DNA from: an uncultured Draconibacterium sp.
GTDB taxonomy: Bacteria > Bacteroidota > Bacteroidia > Bacteroidales > Prolixibacteraceae
Assembly: GCF_963677575.1 (NCBI RefSeq)
Contig: NZ_OY782038.1
Span: forward strand, 2,793,501-2,857,500
Length of the DNA: 64,000 bases
Direction: 5' to 3'
The notes beneath the pieces were generated by a model. That model did not search any database, was not told the DNA's origin, and worked only from the letters and a program-made list of their open reading frames with translations. Of the stretch, positions 60,421 to 64,000 are shown piece after piece; position 1 is the stretch's first letter, and the number at the start of each line of letters is the position of its first letter. A program made the position numbers and the translations under genes.

Positions 60421-61923
60421 ATGAAAAAGCTATTATTTCTTTTTGCTGCTTACCTGTTTCTCTCAAACATTGCTCAATCTCAACCTAAGTACGAATTCAG
60501 AGCTGTTTGGGTTGCAACTGTTGTTAATATCGACTGGCCTTCGAAACCTGGGTTAAGTACCGATGCCCAAAAGCGCGAAATAATTGACATATTAAATTTG
60601 CATAAAAGTTTAGGTATGAATGCTATTATTTTACAGGTGCGCCCCGCTGCCGATGCTTTTTATCAGTCGGATTTGGAGCCTTGGTCGCGTTACCTTACCG
60701 GAGTTCAGGGACAAGCTCCGCTGCCTTTTTACGATCCGCTAAAGTTTTGGATAGAAGAATGCCACAAACGTGGAATGGAATTGCACGCCTGGTTAAATCC
60801 GTACCGGGTAGCTCAAAAACTCGACGATCCACTTTCGATCGACCACATTGCATTCCGTCATCCCGAGTGGATTTTAAAATATGGCGACCGCTTGTATTTT
60901 GATCCCGGACTGCCACAGGCCCGAAAATTTGTTACCAATGTGGTACAGGACATTGTTAAGCGTTACGATGTGGATGCCATTCATTTCGACGATTATTTCT
61001 ATCCCTACCCGTTAAAAGAAGAATTTCCGGATACCACATCGTTCAAACTCTACAACCGTGGATTTACTGCTGAAAATAAAGCTGACTGGCGCCGCGAGAA
61101 TGTGGACATAACCATTAAAATGCTGAACGATTCGATAAAAGCTACCAAACCATGGGTTAAATTTGGCATTAGCCCGTTTGGCGTGTGGCGCAATAAAACC
61201 GATGACCCGATGGGGTCCGACACAAAAGCCGGGACAACAAATTACGACCAATTGTATGCCAACATAATAAAATGGCAAAAAGAAGGATGGATCGATTATA
61301 CATTACCGCAATTGTACTGGCAAATCGGGCACCCGACCGTTGATTTTCAGCTACTGGCCAACTGGTGGAAAAACCATTCTTATGGCCGCGCAATGTACAT
61401 TGGGCAGGCACCTTATAAAGTTAGTCGTACTTCGCAAACCAAAGAGTGGACTGAACCTGACCAGCTTCCAAAACAAATACGGATACTCCGCTCAATACCT
61501 GAAATTCAGGGTTCGTCGTTTTACAGCAGTAAATGGTTTAATGGCGATTTACTGGGATTACAAGACAGTCTAAAACTCGACTACTTTAAATCTCCGGCCA
61601 TTGTTCCGCCAATGCCCTGGCTCGACAATCAGGTACCACAGCCACTTGCAAAAATTAAAAAACGGGGCAGAAATCTGAAGTGGACACCTGCAGAGACACA
61701 AAATGAAATGGATAAAGCCTGGAGTTATGTACTTTACCTAAATGAAGAAGGAGAAAAGTTTGATACAGATAGTTGCAAATTTATATACAGCATCACAAAA
61801 CATCAGGAAATAAAACTTGACCGAATCAACCGGAAAAAGAAAAAATATGAAGTGCGCATTTCCGTACTCGACCGTTTAAGTAACGAAAGTAGCTTAAGTG
61901 CTCCTGTGAAAGTCAAGCTCTGA
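60421..61923 (+). CDS. Glycoside-hydrolase-like (GHL10/DUF187) secreted protein
   Basis: A 500-residue exported protein: signal peptide (1-19, ending SQPK), then a TIM-barrel of the GHL10/DUF187 family (about 22-370) with EFRAVWVATVVNIDWPSKPG at the start, LQVRPAADAFYQSDLEPWS and KRYDVDAIHFDDYFYPYP, and YTLPQLYWQIG near the barrel end. A beta-sandwich follows (about 380-500). Family members act on peptidoglycan-related or cell-surface glycans; the precise substrate is not known. The ATG at MKKLLFLF is chosen over one 87 bases upstream. A TATTTTTG element (60392-60399) lies 22 bases before it. Confidence 0.85.
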   Translation: MKKLLFLFAAYLFLSNIAQSQPKYEFRAVWVATVVNIDWPSKPGLSTDAQKREIIDILNLHKSLGMNAIILQVRPAADAFYQSDLEPWSRYLTGVQGQAPLPFYDPLKFWIEECHKRGMELHAWLNPYRVAQKLDDPLSIDHIAFRHPEWILKYGDRLYFDPGLPQARKFVTNVVQDIVKRYDVDAIHFDDYFYPYPLKEEFPDTTSFKLYNRGFTAENKADWRRENVDITIKMLNDSIKATKPWVKFGISPFGVWRNKTDDPMGSDTKAGTTNYDQLYANIIKWQKEGWIDYTLPQLYWQIGHPTVDFQLLANWWKNHSYGRAMYIGQAPYKVSRTSQTKEWTEPDQLPKQIRILRSIPEIQGSSFYSSKWFNGDLLGLQDSLKLDYFKSPAIVPPMPWLDNQVPQPLAKIKKRGRNLKWTPAETQNEMDKAWSYVLYLNEEGEKFDTDSCKFIYSITKHQEIKLDRINRKKKKYEVRISVLDRLSNESSLSAPVKVKL

Positions 61924-62586
61924 ATTTAAGCTCGGGTTAAATAAATTCTTCGATTGCTTCCGGCGAATTACCAATGGCTTCTTTGCCTCGCAATCACCTA
62001 ACTGTGTGTACCACACATTGATTTTTATATCGTAACACATAATGTTTCAAAACATTTTTACGCCACAAAAGTTCTTTAACAGGTATAAAAATCAGCTTGA
62101 ATCATCCTTCAAAATACCCAAAAATAAACAGACAAGATCAAACAAATTACGTTAAACAAAATAAAATGCGAATAAGCTTTTGTTAATTACATTCTTTTCT
62201 TCATTCGCCTTGTCAGCCGATATTAACATTTTCACGATTTTTACTTTTATGATAATAAAAGTGGAAAATCATTCTCTTTTACCTCCTATCTGACACTTTT
62301 TCATTGAAATATTTGGAAATTAATAAACAACAGTATATTTTGCAGATACAAACCCTTATTTTTTATCTTTTTGTTTTTATTATGGGCAGCTTTTTGTGGA
62401 CGAAGAGTTGCCCATTCGTGCCCTTTTGCAAGGTTACTGGGCTGAAAATGAGTTAAAATACTACTTGTTGAAGAAGTAGATAACTATACCATTGCATCGC
62501 AATAAAAGTTTGGGAAGACTTTTATTGAACTTGGGCATTCATTAGGAATGATAAAAAATTAGAGTTTTTAAAAGGCGGGGGGCACC
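61924..62586. other. Gene-poor stretch with a decayed-looking coding fragment
   Basis: About 660 bases without a supported gene. Near the end, a plus-strand frame (62381-62479) reads YYGQLFVDEELPIRALLQGY and AENELKYYLLKK before TAG. It looks like a real protein piece but has no start or upstream continuation that I recognise. CAATAAAAGT / ACTTTTATTG (62500-62527) is a perfect 10-bp inverted repeat. The stretch ends in a G-run that forms the IS target. Confidence 0.35.
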
Positions 62587-63978
62587 CAGTGGTGGTCGGA
62601 AGAAATTCCGACCATTTTTTATGTTTTAAAAAACAAGCTGGGATCACCGCCACATTGAGTTACAATCACCGCTATAGCAAGGGTTCGAACCTCCATGACT
62701 ATTCTTCTTTTGGCAGTTTTGTAACCAATACGATTTGCTTTCTTATAGATTAAAACGAGCATGGCTACAATGAGAGTCATGTATATCATTATTTCCATTC
62801 CGTTTTTATTTAAAGAAACAAGATGGCTTGTGTTTAATTCTTGTTTCAGAAATCTAAAAAATACTTCAATATCCCACCTTCGTCTATACGCATGGGCTAT
62901 TTCTTTTGTAGAAAGCTCAAAGTCGTTAGATATAAACCAATATTGCTGTCCTTCATCCTCCTTACTTTCAATAATTACCAACCGAAACTCAGTATCCACT
63001 AACTCTTCTCGATAATGGATGTTTCCTTGCTTATTTTTAATAGGCAGCCCGGTATACAATTGCACTCTGCTGTCTGTTATTAATGTAGATTCTCCAAAAT
63101 CAAGTTTTTGACCTTCAGAGATAAGGGATTCTAATTCTATATATTTTCTATGCTCTTTCGCCCTGCATATAAACCTTATAGAGTTTTGAGTAAAAGTTTT
63201 CATTGTTTTTGTTGACTGCAACCCTCTATCAAGTACGTATATACTTTGGTGACTAGCTTCTTTTTTTACATGACTCAAAACAACTTCGGGCAAAGCGATA
63301 TCTTCACTGGAATAGCTGGAGTTTGTAAAGGCTTTAAACTCACAGGGCAAAATGCCATCAAAGGCTACGCTGTACTTTACAGCTTTCTTTCCTACGTTAT
63401 TAATGCCTTCCATTAACTTGCCAGCAGTATCACTAACAATTGTGCTGTCAACGCGTATCAGATTATGTTTGTGCCTTTCTGTTTCAATGTAAACAGAAGA
63501 AAACTGGTCGTAAATACATTCATAGATTTGCCTAAAATAGCCTGCATCAATTTTTGATAATCTTTCAGAGATAGAGCTCCGTCGAACAGTCTCCTTCTTT
63601 TCCAGGTCAAACAACAGTTTAAATACCGGATCATTAAAAGTATCTTCTAAAGTACGTTGACTTAACTTCTCGTTTTCTAAAATTCCATACAGCAGCAAAT
63701 AAAACAGCTTTTTACCATGCAGTACTTTGGCATAGTGATCGACCTTCGAGGTAGAAGATAACTCCGATAATAGTGCTTCCGGGATAACACTTAAAAGTTG
63801 ACTGATTTGAATATTGTGTCCTTTAAACATTGACATATATTATCTTTTGATTATATTAAATATAACATATATTATGACCAAATGCAAATATAATGTATTG
63901 TCGTTTAGTTGTTTATGTGTTCTTTCAGAAGAGATAAGATACAAAAAAAGTCGGAAGAAAATCTTCCGACCATGACTG
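62587..63978 (-). mobile_element. Complete IS4-family insertion sequence
   Basis: About 1392 bases bounded by inverted ends: left CAGTGGTGGTCGGAAGA (62587-62603), right (as reverse complement) CAGTCATGGTCGGAAGA ending at 63978, with two mismatches in 17. The flanks repeat GGGGGCACC (62578-62586 and 63979-63987) directly, a 9-base target duplication; the preceding G makes it 10 if counted on both sides. Short hairpins (GGTCGGA/TCCGACC; GTCGGAAGA/TCTTCCGAC) lie inside both ends and may block read-through. The intact duplication suggests a recent insertion. Confidence 0.88.
62619..63836 (-). CDS. IS4-family transposase (DDE)
   Basis: A 405-residue transposase filling the element. The DDE triad is visible as Asp in IRVDSTIVSD (about 128), Asp in YVLDRGLQSTKT (about 196) and Glu in YRRRWDIEVFFRFLKQEL (about 320), the last being the typical YREK-like block of IS4 transposases. 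An N-terminal helical DNA-binding part (about 1-100) precedes it. The frame is full length and the terminal sequences match, so the element may be mobile. A+T-rich relative to its surroundings. Confidence 0.93.
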   Translation of the reverse strand: MSMFKGHNIQISQLLSVIPEALLSELSSTSKVDHYAKVLHGKKLFYLLLYGILENEKLSQRTLEDTFNDPVFKLLFDLEKKETVRRSSISERLSKIDAGYFRQIYECIYDQFSSVYIETERHKHNLIRVDSTIVSDTAGKLMEGINNVGKKAVKYSVAFDGILPCEFKAFTNSSYSSEDIALPEVVLSHVKKEASHQSIYVLDRGLQSTKTMKTFTQNSIRFICRAKEHRKYIELESLISEGQKLDFGESTLITDSRVQLYTGLPIKNKQGNIHYREELVDTEFRLVIIESKEDEGQQYWFISNDFELSTKEIAHAYRRRWDIEVFFRFLKQELNTSHLVSLNKNGMEIMIYMTLIVAMLVLIYKKANRIGYKTAKRRIVMEVRTLAIAVIVTQCGGDPSLFFKT

Positions 63979-64000
63979 GGGGGCACCTGCCTTTTTCTTT

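Noticed and set aside
62290..62320. TGACAC with a CAAAT-like block 14 bases away
   Set aside because: Only part of the -35-like block fits, and no minus-strand gene follows within reach, so it is most likely chance.

Overview
The window reads as a chromosomal segment of a Bacteroidota bacterium, most likely a marine Marinilabiliales/Prolixibacteraceae-type organism. The grounds are TonB-dependent receptors with an N-terminal carboxypeptidase-regulatory-like domain, DUF6090, DUF2202 and DUF2062 proteins, Bacteroidota-style promoters (TTTG / TAnnTTTG), almost no Shine-Dalgarno sequences, and moderate A+T richness. The genus is inference. No rRNA, tRNA or CRISPR array was seen.

Layout. 1-3.4 kb: edge fragment of a YciI-like gene, an orphan hypothetical, a glycosyltransferase/metallophosphatase pair and a DUF2062 protein. 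3.5-14.7 kb: a phosphate island with a beta-propeller phytase lipoprotein, its TonB-dependent receptor, two tandem PiT-type phosphate transporters with long C-terminal cytosolic domains, and a divergent PhoR/PhoB-like pair. Arrays of 11-bp repeats resembling Pho boxes lie upstream of the receptor and of both transporters. 15.1-18.7 kb: a PAP2-like membrane protein, rpoN and asnS. 19.0-25.9 kb: a tight six-gene operon (PqqD-like protein, ATP-grasp ligase, PLP decarboxylase, urea-transporter/M23 peptidase fusion, outer-membrane barrel, TPR protein). 26-31.7 kb: an acyltransferase-like membrane protein, two DUF2202 proteins, and an ECF sigma factor with zinc-finger anti-sigma, two Spy/CnrX-like periplasmic proteins and a DUF4405 membrane protein. 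31.7-35.2 kb: a structured, gene-poor, A+T-rich stretch with a 41-bp palindrome and 21-bp tandem repeats, then a HEXXH lipoprotein followed by two paralogous small lipoproteins. 35.4-41.1 kb: a czcCBA-type divalent-metal efflux operon. 41.4-54 kb: small accessory genes, a PpsR-type regulator, a penicillin-acylase-family hydrolase, DUF2147, radical SAM, and two convergent TonB receptors with a His-rich protein. 54-62 kb: housekeeping-like genes including RNase R with a hairpin-rich leader, a TetR regulator and a glycoside-hydrolase-like lipid-or-sugar enzyme. 62.6-64 kb: an intact IS4-family insertion sequence with a direct target duplication.

The strongest new observation is a shared promoter-like motif, CGCAAGT - 14 nt - GTGTCA, found five times with identical spacing: before the DUF4405/sigma operon, before the anti-sigma gene, before a DUF2202 gene, before czcCBA, and before the PqqD/ATP-grasp/decarboxylase/urea-transporter operon. 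This ties the sigma factor, the efflux pump and the uncharacterised six-gene operon into one putative regulon. The architecture resembles the Cnr cobalt/nickel system of Cupriavidus (ECF sigma, anti-sigma, Spy-like sensor, CBA pump), extended by an apparent peptide- or amine-modifying pathway. A further link is a leader-peptide-like YxxP sequence at the N-terminus of the decarboxylase, next to a PqqD-like (RRE-type) gene.
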